A stretch of 8,132 bases of DNA, from positions 1 to 8,132 of the forward strand of contig JAMOVZ010000314.1 in the NCBI GenBank assembly GCA_027061865.1, in the 5' to 3' direction. A program made the position numbers and the translations under genes. Within the stretch, counting starts at the first letter, position 1; every line of letters starts with the position of its first letter. The notes below the pieces were generated by a model, which was given only the letters and a program-made list of their open reading frames with translations, did no database searches and was not told the origin of the DNA. Shown piece after piece: positions 1 to 6,319 of this stretch. The DNA comes from Desulfobacterales bacterium (lineage in GTDB: Bacteria > Desulfobacterota > DSM-4660 > Desulfatiglandales > Desulfatiglandaceae).

Positions 1-841
1 TCTCTTTCAGAAAGATCCCTCTTCCCAGCTCAACAGTTATGTCTGAGTCGTTGAGGCCTTTGTATAGCTTTACTATGGACATTGCCAGTGAGGGGAAATA
101 TATGTCCTTGAGATAGCCTACCACGTGGACGTAATTTCTCACGTAACCGTCTTGGTCAGGGAAGAGGTTGAGATGGCCGATGCCTGCAGCAGCCTCGGCA
201 AATTTGGGCAGCAAGGGCTTTACCTTTGACAGCCACAACAAGGAACTCACCGCCCATTCTTCTTCCACACCCTTTACGATTTTAAACATGTGCTTGGGAA
301 TAAAGGAGGGGACCTCCTGGTCGCGGCCGGTGCTCGTCACATCAAAGTAGATGGGAAGAACCACGTTGCCCGCACCCTTGATGGCCTCATAGAGCTTTTG
401 ATCATGGTCAAGGTCTGCTACTACCCTGTCCAACTCTTCTAAAAAACTCTTTCCCCTGGGTAGCCGATTCAAGCCGGAGAGTTCATACTTTTTCCTCAAC
501 TCCTTGAGGCTCTTGAGGCCGATCGGTTCTTCTGGCTCTGGAAAATGGATGTCGAGGGCAATAACCTTGGCCCCTGCAAGGGCAATGTTTTCGATACCCT
601 TTGCAATAATGTCCCTTGGCCAGGGGAAACGGCCTATCTCCAAGAGATCGTTGTCATCTATTACCACCAGTTCTATGTCAGGATTCCTTTCGCCGGGGGC
701 GGCCAGCCGAGCCCTGAGGTCGAATGTCTTCATTTCCAGGGGCTGGGTAAAGTCCAACACCCCTGTTGTGATTATAAAAAGGAAAAACAGGGTCAATACG
801 ACCCCTAAAATCCACTCTGGTATCCTTTGCTTTACCTTCAT
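1..841 (-). CDS. CHASE2-domain sensor protein, N-terminal part (3' end beyond left edge)
   Basis: The frame opens with ATG at 841 and stays open for 280 codons to the window edge, so the C-terminal part is missing. Residues 1-10 are basic, and about 11-27 form one hydrophobic membrane segment (ILGVVLTLFFLFIITTG). The region after it matches the CHASE2 extracytoplasmic sensor pattern: a 'FDLRARL' stretch near 40-46, 'IELVVIDDNDL' at 56-66, 'GRFPWPRD' at 70-77, 'GAKVIALDIHF' at 90-100, and a late 'GHLNLFPDQDGYVRN' at 222-236. In known CHASE2 proteins this domain is followed by about three membrane helices and then a cytoplasmic output such as a nucleotide cyclase, histidine kinase or Ser/Thr kinase; none of that is visible here, so the output cannot be named. 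The ligand of CHASE2 is unknown. The start lies 11 bases after the upstream stop with only a weak ribosome binding site, and a TGA closes the frame shortly upstream of the ATG. CHASE2 assignment is confident; overall function is open. Confidence 0.85.
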   Translation of the reverse strand, partial: MKVKQRIPEWILGVVLTLFFLFIITTGVLDFTQPLEMKTFDLRARLAAPGERNPDIELVVIDDNDLLEIGRFPWPRDIIAKGIENIALAGAKVIALDIHFPEPEEPIGLKSLKELRKKYELSGLNRLPRGKSFLEELDRVVADLDHDQKLYEAIKGAGNVVLPIYFDVTSTGRDQEVPSFIPKHMFKIVKGVEEEWAVSSLLWLSKVKPLLPKFAEAAAGIGHLNLFPDQDGYVRNYVHVVGYLKDIYFPSLAMSIVKLYKGLNDSDITVELGRGIFLKE

Positions 842-852
842 GATAAAGATTC

Positions 853-1449
853 TTACTCGGAATCAGCACACAATGTCAAGTAAGGCCTGATCTTGCCCAT
901 CAGTTTGGGCCCGATCCCAGGGACTAAGCGGAGTTGCGAAAGGTGGGTAAAACCGCCCAACCTCTCTCTGGTCTCAACTATGGCGCGGGCCATTTTCTCC
1001 CCAATCCCGGGAAGTGCTGTAAGCCCCTCGGCGGATTCTTTGTCAAGGCAGATTGGAATTCCCAGGGTAAACCTCCAAAACGCATTCATGCTTGAGCGAT
1101 TCACCCTTAAAGGGCCATTGTCAGGGCATGTTACAGTTATGGTTGTCCCGGAAGCCAATGGTTCTTTTGGTAAGGACTCCGTTGTTTTATTTATGGAAGA
1201 GAGGGGGGCACCAGCCCGGGCAAGGGCCTCCGAAAGGGAAGGAGGGCTTGAAAAACAGTAGAGCCCCGGCCTTACCACATCCCCCTTAATCTCCAAAAAG
1301 ACTTGGCATGTAGATATTTCAGCTTTTTCCGAGTGAGGCCAAGGGCTGTGGAAGGTGAAATCTGTCTGAGCAGATAGGTTAAGAAGGGCCAAAATCAGCA
1401 GAAGCCCCAACGCCCCTCTTGCACAATCATGATTCAGGCTCTGCTTCAC
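853..1449 (-). CDS. Exported SLBB-like / ComEA-type helix-hairpin-helix protein
   Basis: Numbered from the proposed GTG start at 1449, the protein has 198 residues. A short basic N-terminus is followed by a hydrophobic segment at about 13-28, which looks like a signal peptide or membrane anchor. A middle region from about 50 ('VFLEIKGDVVRPGLYCFS', then 'LSEALARAGAP') to about 108 resembles the SLBB-type domain of ComEA proteins. The C-terminus at about 137-190 carries two helix-hairpin-helix motifs, 'LTALPGIGEKMARAIVETR' and 'LRLVPGIGPKLMGKIRPYL', which bind DNA backbone non-specifically in ComEA. In naturally competent bacteria ComEA is the periplasmic DNA receptor, but many non-competent species carry similar proteins of unknown role. 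There is no other competence gene in view. The start is uncertain: the frame is open to a TTG at 1509, deep inside lysC; the GTG at 1449 overlaps lysC by 23 bases and leaves a normal signal sequence. The predicted exported part contains five cysteines, more than I would expect for ComEA. Confidence 0.8.
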   Translation of the reverse strand: MKQSLNHDCARGALGLLLILALLNLSAQTDFTFHSPWPHSEKAEISTCQVFLEIKGDVVRPGLYCFSSPPSLSEALARAGAPLSSINKTTESLPKEPLASGTTITVTCPDNGPLRVNRSSMNAFWRFTLGIPICLDKESAEGLTALPGIGEKMARAIVETRERLGGFTHLSQLRLVPGIGPKLMGKIRPYLTLCADSE

Positions 1450-2659
1450 GGTCCAGTCCAAATGCCTCGTGTAAAGTCCGCACTGCAAGCTCTGTATATT
1501 TTTCTTCAATCACACAGGAGATCTTTATTTCCGAGGTGCTTATCATCATTATGTTTATGTTCTCCTTTGCAAGGGCCTTGAACATCTGCTGGGCTACTCC
1601 CGCGTGAGTCCTCATGCCCACCCCTATTATGGATACCTTTGCGATATCCTCATCTCCCAGCACCGCCTCTGCCCCAATATCGCGTGCCACCTCTTTTACC
1701 AACTTCAATGTCCGATGAAAATCTGGCTTAGGCACCGTAAACGTAAGGTCAGTGATCTCATCTTCACTAGTATTTTGGACAATCATATCCACCACAATCC
1801 CAGAACGAAACACGGGCTCAAAGATCTGGGCGGCAATCCCCGGGCGGTCAGGCACCTTTTTGATGGTTATTCTGGCCTCGTTCTTGTTGTAAGTAATGCC
1901 TGACACTACGATTTTTTCCATGTCTTTGGTCTCTGGTACTACCATGGTCCCTTTCTCCCTATTGAATGTGGATCTTACATGTATGGGAACATTGAATTTT
2001 TTTGCGAATTCAACAGCCCTGATTTCCAGGACCTTGGCCCCAAGGCTGGCCATCTCCAGCATCTCCTCGTAAGAGATTTTGTCAAGTTTCCTAGCCTTCG
2101 GGCATATATTGGGGTCTGTGGTATAGACCCCGTCTACATCTGTGAATATCTCGCACACCTCTGCACCCAGCGCCGCGGCCAGTGCCACCGCCGTAGTATC
2201 TGAGCCGCCCCTGCCAAGTGTGGTGATATTTCCGTCTGAATCCAACCCCTGGAAACCTGCCACTGTCACTATTCTGCCCTGGTCCAGTTCCCTCATGATC
2301 CTGGCCGTGTCCACATCCTGGATCCTTGCCTTGCCGTATAGGGCATCGGTATGAATGGGCACCTGAAATCCCAATAGAGAACAAGCATTGTAACCCATGG
2401 ACTTGACTGCCATTGCAAATAGGGCGACGCTTACTTGTTCTCCTGTGGCCATGAGCACATCGAGTTCCCGGAGATCGGGCTCAGGGCTGATTTTATGGGC
2501 CAGGTCAATGAGTCCATCAGTCTGCCCAGCCATGGCAGAGAGCACCACCACCATCTTGTGTCCTTGCCTATGGCCTTCTATTACTCTTTCTGCCACTGCC
2601 TTGATCTTTTCAATACTGCCTACAGATGTCCCTCCATACTTTTGAACAATTACGCCCAT
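1427..2659 (-). CDS. lysC: Aspartokinase with two C-terminal ACT domains
   Basis: This is a complete 410-residue aspartate kinase, which phosphorylates aspartate as the first committed step to lysine/diaminopimelate, threonine and methionine. The kinase domain covers about 1-230. It begins with the nucleotide-binding 'KYGGTSVG' at 7-14 and contains 'GRGGSDTTAVALAAALGAE' at 149-167, then 'TDVDGVYTTDP' at 173-183. Two ACT domains follow at about 263-335 and 341-405; the first holds 'VDMIVQNTSEDEITDLTFTV' at 290-309 and the second 'MMISTSEIKISCVI' at 371-384, the regions that bind inhibitor amino acids (lysine and/or threonine) in related enzymes. Length and layout match the monofunctional, feedback-inhibited class without a fused homoserine dehydrogenase. 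The ATG at 2659 starts 4 bases after the tsaE stop, with a GGGAG purine run about 11 bases upstream. Met247 sits where the separate beta subunit starts in some relatives (Bacillus, Corynebacterium), but no good ribosome binding site precedes it here. Confidence 0.97.
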   Translation of the reverse strand: MGVIVQKYGGTSVGSIEKIKAVAERVIEGHRQGHKMVVVLSAMAGQTDGLIDLAHKISPEPDLRELDVLMATGEQVSVALFAMAVKSMGYNACSLLGFQVPIHTDALYGKARIQDVDTARIMRELDQGRIVTVAGFQGLDSDGNITTLGRGGSDTTAVALAAALGAEVCEIFTDVDGVYTTDPNICPKARKLDKISYEEMLEMASLGAKVLEIRAVEFAKKFNVPIHVRSTFNREKGTMVVPETKDMEKIVVSGITYNKNEARITIKKVPDRPGIAAQIFEPVFRSGIVVDMIVQNTSEDEITDLTFTVPKPDFHRTLKLVKEVARDIGAEAVLGDEDIAKVSIIGVGMRTHAGVAQQMFKALAKENINIMMISTSEIKISCVIEEKYTELAVRTLHEAFGLDREAEPES

Positions 2660-2663
2660 TCTT

Positions 2664-3164
2664 CTAGTTCTCCCTCATCAACTCTTCTTCTATTGCTTCA
2701 ATAATCTGGCGCGCCCTGGGATGGTTGCCTTCAAATGTAATTTCCCTAGAATCTGGCCCCAGTATTTTGAAGCGCGCTTTGAGGTGCCATGCAGGAAGGA
2801 GCTCTGGCCACTTGTCTGCCCACTCGAGCACTGATATCCCATCCATATAAAAGTATTCTTCGAGTCCCGCATTGATAAACTCTGATGCCTCCTCCAACCT
2901 GTAGCCGTCCATGTGGTAGAGGGGCAGCCGCCCCTCATAACAATTCACCAGTGTAAAAGAGGGGCTTGTGACTATAGTCTCAGCAGGCACATCAAGGCCG
3001 CGGGCGATCCCTTTGGTGAACCAGGTCTTCCCACTTCCAAGCTCACCAATTAAAGCCACAACATCTCCGCTTGTCAACAACTTGCCCAGTTTCTGCCCAA
3101 GGCCAACAGTTTCCTCTGAAGAGTTGGACCGCACTGCAAGCTTCATTGGGCCGGATGGGTTCAT
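2664..3164 (-). CDS. tsaE: tRNA threonylcarbamoyladenosine (t6A) synthesis ATPase TsaE
   Basis: TsaE is the small ATPase that works with TsaB and TsaD to put threonylcarbamoyl on A37 of tRNAs reading ANN codons. The protein is 166 residues from the ATG at 3164. It shows the Walker A motif 'GELGSGKT' at 40-47, the 'TSPSFTLVNCY' segment at 66-76, 'YHMDGYRL' at 83-90 and 'SVLEWADKWPELLP' at 111-124, the order expected for the family. The chosen ATG overlaps the nnr stop as ATGA, which suggests translational coupling; there is no strong ribosome binding site of its own. A GTG at 3212 would add 16 residues (rich in Arg, Pro and Ser) that do not look like family sequence, and an internal ATG at 3146 would still leave an intact protein, so the exact start is not settled. 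No tsaB or tsaD lies in the window; these are usually elsewhere. Confidence 0.95.
   Translation of the reverse strand: MNPSGPMKLAVRSNSSEETVGLGQKLGKLLTSGDVVALIGELGSGKTWFTKGIARGLDVPAETIVTSPSFTLVNCYEGRLPLYHMDGYRLEEASEFINAGLEEYFYMDGISVLEWADKWPELLPAWHLKARFKILGPDSREITFEGNHPRARQIIEAIEEELMREN
3161..3164 (-). promoter_or_regulatory. ATGA stop/start overlap coupling nnr to tsaE
   Basis: On the minus strand the tsaE ATG and the nnr TGA share bases as ATGA. With no clear Shine-Dalgarno sequence close to this ATG, translation of tsaE probably depends on ribosomes that terminate on nnr. This is an inference from arrangement; the alternative GTG start at 3212 would make it a longer overlap instead. Confidence 0.55.
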
Positions 3165-4765
3165 AGGGGCTGATACAGGTCTCCGTGAAGTGGGGGCTCT
3201 CTCAATGGCCACTCATCCCGGGCAAGAGAGCTCATCAAGTGGGGTATCACATCGACTAGTTCCCCAGCCATCACTCCGGTCTCTCCCATCTCTTCTGCCA
3301 GCAAATCTGCTGCTAACCCGTGGAGATACACACCGGAAATGGCTGAAAGCTCTAGATTGATGCCTCTAGTAAGAAACCCTGCCACAAGGCCGGTAAGCAC
3401 ATCTCCAGAGCCCCCGCTTGCCAAGGCGGGATTGCCTGTGGGATTGACCCATACCCGGCCGTCCCCGGTCGCAATCAAGGTCCTTGCCCCTTTGAGCACC
3501 AGGCAACATGGGTGGGATTGCACAAATGAAGTGGCAACACCGATTCGGTTTGCCTGGACTTGGGCGCTGGTAGAACCCATGAGGCGGGCCATCTCGCCTG
3601 GGTGTGGCGTGATGATTACAGGGGCCTTGGCACGATCGATGAGGTCGGTTTTACCTGCCAATGCGTTTAGGCCATCAGCGTCTATTACCATTGGGAGGGG
3701 CGATGAGGTTATAATCTCTCGGACCAGCTCCACTGTCTCTGGATTGGTGCTTAGTCCCGGCCCCAGGGCAAGTGCGGTCTTTCCCTTGACGAGCTCTGGC
3801 ATCATATCCAATACTTTTGCGGAAAGCGTTCCATCAGGGGTCTCGGGAAGTGGAGTGGTCATGGCCTCCGTGAGCTTTGACTCCAAAATGGGATTGAGAC
3901 CTTCAGGCACCCCCACTGTCACAAGGCCTGCACCTGCCCTGAGAGCGCCTAAGGCCGCAAGGCAAGCAGCTCCCGTCTTTCCAGGGGAGCCGGCGAGAAT
4001 CAACAGGTGGCCCCTGTGGCCCTTATGAATGTCGGGCCTAGGAGGAAGCAGGACCTCCACGATATCATCCGGCTCTATCAGATGGGCAAAGGATGGCACC
4101 TGGGAGCTCACTCCTTTGGGGATGGAGATATCAATCCTCATTACCCTTCCTGCAAGGGAGGCCCCGGGGAATATGAAAAGACCTAGTTTCGGGAATCCAA
4201 AGGTTACAGTTAGATCCGCGCGCACCGCCACCCCCATAATGGCGCCAGTGTCTGCATTAATGCCTGAAGGGATGTCTATGGCCATCACGGGCTTGCAAGA
4301 GGTATTTATGTCTTCTATGACCTTGGCATAAAACTCTCTTACAGGGGAGTTAATCCCTGTGCCCAGGATGGCGTCTACCACATAATGGGCCTTGTCTAAA
4401 ATACCATAAGTCTCATTCCAACTCTCAACGTCTGGCCTTACCAGGATTTCAAGGCCCATTGCTTGAATTATGTTTAGATTTATCAGGGCATCTCCTTGGA
4501 TCCTATCCAAGGGGGACAAGATTATAACCGCGGGCTTGAGCCCCGCATTATGTAGGTACCTGGCCACCACATAGCCATCTCCACCATTGTTCCCCCTGCC
4601 ACACACGATAACCACCTTGGCACCCGGCTCAGGGAGAAAGTGGTCCAGAAAGGCCCGTGATGCCCCCCGGCCCGCGTTTTCCATAAGCACCACACCAGGG
4701 ACACCGAGCTCCTGGATGGTCTTCCTGTCCATCTCCTGCATTTCACTGGCTTTTACAAGGCGCAT
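3161..4765 (-). CDS. nnr: Bifunctional NAD(P)H-hydrate epimerase / ADP-dependent NAD(P)H-hydrate dehydratase
   Basis: This 534-residue fusion repairs NADHX and NADPHX, the hydrated dead-end forms of the cofactors. The N-terminal YjeF_N domain (about 1-220) interconverts the R and S epimers; it has 'GRGNNGGDGYVVARYL' at 56-71 and 'AIDIPSGINADTG' at 162-174, the latter near the potassium-binding site in known structures. The C-terminal carbohydrate-kinase-like domain (about 235-512) dehydrates the S form using ADP; it has 'HKGHRGHLLILAGSPGKTGA' at 247-266, 'ALGPGLSTNPET' at 333-344, 'VIDADGLNAL' at 360-369, 'ITPHPGEMARLMG' at 385-397, and the nucleotide-binding 'GNPALASGGSGDVLTGL' at 444-460. 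Both halves look intact and length is normal for the fusion. The ATG at 4765 lies inside the end of acpS (23-base overlap), with GGAG 7 bases before it. The last 20 residues or so are Pro/Leu-rich beyond the usual domain end. Confidence 0.97.
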   Translation of the reverse strand: MRLVKASEMQEMDRKTIQELGVPGVVLMENAGRGASRAFLDHFLPEPGAKVVIVCGRGNNGGDGYVVARYLHNAGLKPAVIILSPLDRIQGDALINLNIIQAMGLEILVRPDVESWNETYGILDKAHYVVDAILGTGINSPVREFYAKVIEDINTSCKPVMAIDIPSGINADTGAIMGVAVRADLTVTFGFPKLGLFIFPGASLAGRVMRIDISIPKGVSSQVPSFAHLIEPDDIVEVLLPPRPDIHKGHRGHLLILAGSPGKTGAACLAALGALRAGAGLVTVGVPEGLNPILESKLTEAMTTPLPETPDGTLSAKVLDMMPELVKGKTALALGPGLSTNPETVELVREIITSSPLPMVIDADGLNALAGKTDLIDRAKAPVIITPHPGEMARLMGSTSAQVQANRIGVATSFVQSHPCCLVLKGARTLIATGDGRVWVNPTGNPALASGGSGDVLTGLVAGFLTRGINLELSAISGVYLHGLAADLLAEEMGETGVMAGELVDVIPHLMSSLARDEWPLREPPLHGDLYQPL

Positions 4766-5144
4766 GCTTTCTCTCCAAAACCACCATTGCTACTGCTTGA
4801 CCTGCCTCATCTGATAGAGAGAGGTGAATCCCCTCAATACCTTCTTTTTGACATAGCTCTGAACAAAAACCGTAAAGTTTCAAGTAAGGTTTCCCTCGGG
4901 AGTCGTTTAGCACTTCAATATCCCTCCACCTAACCCCCCTCCTCATTCCAAGGCCCACCGCCTTGGAGAAGGCCTCCTTGGCCGCGAACCTCAAGGCAAA
5001 GGCAGAGGCAGGGTGCTTCCTCTTTTGCGCGGATTCTATCTCAAACGGGGTGAAGACCCGGTGGACGAACCTATCTTCCCATCTCCGGAGCACTCTTTCC
5101 ATTCGCGCAATGTTTACCAGATCCACTCCGATTCCGTATATCAT
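4743..5144 (-). CDS. acpS: Holo-[acyl-carrier-protein] synthase
   Basis: AcpS transfers the 4'-phosphopantetheine arm from coenzyme A to a serine of apo-ACP, activating it for fatty-acid synthesis. The 133-residue protein has the N-terminal motif 'GIGVDLV' at 4-10, with the magnesium ligand Asp8, and 'RFAAKEAFSKA' at 52-62, with the second ligand Glu57. The C-terminal 'HLSLSDEAGQAVAMVVLE' also fits the family. Length is near the usual 115-135. The ATG at 5144 is 7 bases after the pdxJ stop; the only ribosome-binding candidate is AAGGG, made partly from the pdxJ stop codon and only 4 bases from the ATG. The 3' end runs 23 bases into nnr. The order pdxJ-acpS is widely conserved, including in Escherichia coli. 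Confidence 0.97.
   Translation of the reverse strand: MIYGIGVDLVNIARMERVLRRWEDRFVHRVFTPFEIESAQKRKHPASAFALRFAAKEAFSKAVGLGMRRGVRWRDIEVLNDSRGKPYLKLYGFCSELCQKEGIEGIHLSLSDEAGQAVAMVVLERKHAPCKSQ
4773..4776 (-). promoter_or_regulatory. Ribosome binding site of nnr
   Basis: GGAG on the minus strand, 7 bases before the nnr ATG at 4765 and inside the 3' end of acpS. It supports the chosen nnr start, which overlaps acpS by 23 bases. Confidence 0.6.
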
Positions 5145-5151
5145 AAGGCCC

Positions 5152-5871
5152 TTAGAAGTCCTTTACCAATTCAACCATTTCTCGGACGGCCCGCTCAAAG
5201 CCTACGATAACGGCCCTTGCCACGATACTGTGGCCGATGCTGTACTCTTCTATTTGGGGGAGGACTCGGAAGCGCTTTATGTTTACATAGTTGAGGCCGT
5301 GGCCTGCGCTTATGCGAAGTTCGAGCTTGTGGGCTGCCTCCACAGCCTGCACAATGGCCTTAAAGCGCTCCTGGGCCTCCGGCTCGGATCGGGCTTCAGA
5401 ATAGTGGCCCGTATGGATTTCTACGATATCTCCACCACAATCGCGTGAGGCTTTGACCTGGTCGGGATCTGGATCAATAAAAAAGCTTACATTTATGCCG
5501 GCCTGCTTCAGCCTTTCAACCACTTTAGTATATAGCCCTGGCCTTGCAATTACATCCAGCCCGCCTTCAGTTGTAAGCTCTTCACGTCGCTCCGGAACAA
5601 GGGTGCAGAGATTAGGTTTGATTGTGCAGGCAATTTCGACTATTTCATCAACTGCAGCCATCTCAAGGTTCAGGCGGGTCTTCACAGTTTCCCGCAATAG
5701 CCTGAGATCTCTATCTTGAATGTGGCGGCGGTCTTCCCTCAGGTGGCAAATAATACATTCTGCGCCTGCAAGTTCCGCCAAGCCTGCAGCCAGAACAGGG
5801 TCCGGCTCATCAATACCGCGGGCTTCTCGTACCGTTGCCACATGGTCCACATTGACTGCCAAACGTGCCAT
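5152..5871 (-). CDS. pdxJ: Pyridoxine 5'-phosphate synthase
   Basis: PdxJ condenses 1-deoxyxylulose 5-phosphate with 3-amino-2-oxopropyl phosphate to form pyridoxine 5'-phosphate, the ring-closing step of the DXP-dependent vitamin B6 pathway. The 239-residue length is typical. The conserved blocks are all present: 'NVDHVATVREAR' at 7-18, 'HLREDRRHI' at 43-51, 'LNLEMA' at 67-72, 'LVPERREELTTEGGLDV' at 91-107, 'FIDPD' at 131-135, 'EIHTGHY' at 151-157, 'GHGLNY' at 190-195 and 'SIGHSIVARA' at 211-220. By alignment with the E. coli enzyme, His43, Glu70 and His191 should be the catalytic residues. The last block usually reads 'NIGH'; here it is 'SIGH', a minor change. The ATG at 5871 lies 4 bases after the ybeY stop and has the best ribosome binding site in the window. 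Presence of pdxJ implies a pdxA-type B6 pathway rather than PdxS/PdxT. Confidence 0.98.
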   Translation of the reverse strand: MARLAVNVDHVATVREARGIDEPDPVLAAGLAELAGAECIICHLREDRRHIQDRDLRLLRETVKTRLNLEMAAVDEIVEIACTIKPNLCTLVPERREELTTEGGLDVIARPGLYTKVVERLKQAGINVSFFIDPDPDQVKASRDCGGDIVEIHTGHYSEARSEPEAQERFKAIVQAVEAAHKLELRISAGHGLNYVNIKRFRVLPQIEEYSIGHSIVARAVIVGFERAVREMVELVKDF

Positions 5872-5875
5872 AATA

Positions 5876-6319
5876 CTATTCCTCCTTGATTAATGCCATG
5901 AGGCGTTCCTCTTGTGCCCGCATCCGACGGGCCTCGGCCTCTGATCTTTCATGGTCATAGCCTGAAAGGTGCAGCAGGCCATGGATGAGTAATCTATCTA
6001 TGGCCTCTATTACATTTTCTCCGGTCTGGTCGGCCTCTTTTATGGCCGTATCAACCGAGACAACGATGTCGCCCAGCATGGGTGAAATGGGCCTCCCCCC
6101 ATGGGCCTGGTCTTCCATGGGAAATGCTATTACATTAGTAGGGCCTTGGCGGCCTAAATAGGTCTTATTAAGCTCGGCAATGGCTTGGTCAGAGGTAAGG
6201 AGGATGCTGAGTTCTTTGTCATGAAAGCCCAAGTCTTCTAAGAGTTTTGCCATCTTCCTCTCTATGTCCTGTTTTTTCAGACCTGGTATCTGAGAGTCCA
6301 GTTTGATCAAGATTTCCAT
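5876..6319 (-). CDS. ybeY: Endoribonuclease YbeY (rRNA maturation factor)
   Basis: YbeY is a metal-dependent single-strand RNase needed for 16S rRNA 3'-end maturation and ribosome quality control. The 147-residue protein ends with the signature 'HGLLHLSGYDH' at 113-123, in which His113, His117 and His123 bind zinc. Earlier family blocks are also present: 'LNKTYLG' at 50-56, 'TNVIAFPME' at 61-69 (where most relatives have TDVLSFP) and 'LGDIVVS' at 82-88. I chose the ATG at 6319 because it follows AAAGAAGG with 6 bases of spacing; the frame can be extended to a TTG at 6349, but that adds only a charged decapeptide and lies immediately after an in-frame TAG. The start is buried 101 bases inside the preceding gene, read in another frame. 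Neighbouring pgpH and ybeY is a common pairing, often with phoH upstream. Confidence 0.96.
   Translation of the reverse strand: MEILIKLDSQIPGLKKQDIERKMAKLLEDLGFHDKELSILLTSDQAIAELNKTYLGRQGPTNVIAFPMEDQAHGGRPISPMLGDIVVSVDTAIKEADQTGENVIEAIDRLLIHGLLHLSGYDHERSEAEARRMRAQEERLMALIKEE
5881..5887 (-). promoter_or_regulatory. Strong ribosome binding site of pdxJ
   Basis: The minus strand reads AAGGAGG here, a full match to the anti-Shine-Dalgarno sequence, 9 bases before the pdxJ ATG. It lies within the last codons of ybeY, coding the Lys-Glu-Glu end of that protein. It settles the pdxJ start and is clearly stronger than the sites before acpS, tsaE and the CHASE2 gene, so pdxJ may be translated more independently than its neighbours. 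Confidence 0.85.

Noticed and set aside
678..869. 63-codon open frame on the minus strand overlapping the CHASE2 start
   Set aside because: It is an out-of-frame shadow of the CHASE2 coding sequence and the end of the helix-hairpin-helix gene, with no family resemblance.
504..890. 128-codon open frame on the plus strand at the left end
   Set aside because: It is antisense to the CHASE2 gene, whose motifs are clear on the minus strand; the plus-strand product is composition-biased and unrecognisable.
1392..1430. ATGA overlap of the lysC stop with an ATG at 1430, as a start for the next gene
   Set aside because: This ATG is not in the frame of the helix-hairpin-helix protein and meets a stop after 11 codons, so it cannot be that gene's start.
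2091..2384. 97-codon minus-strand open frame within lysC
   Set aside because: It is an out-of-frame reading of the kinase domain of lysC with a Gly/Arg-rich product and no motif.
3339..4028. Long 229-codon open frame on the plus strand
   Set aside because: It lies entirely antisense to nnr, whose both domains show full family motifs. The plus-strand translation has no recognisable motif and is explained by the codon pattern of the real gene.
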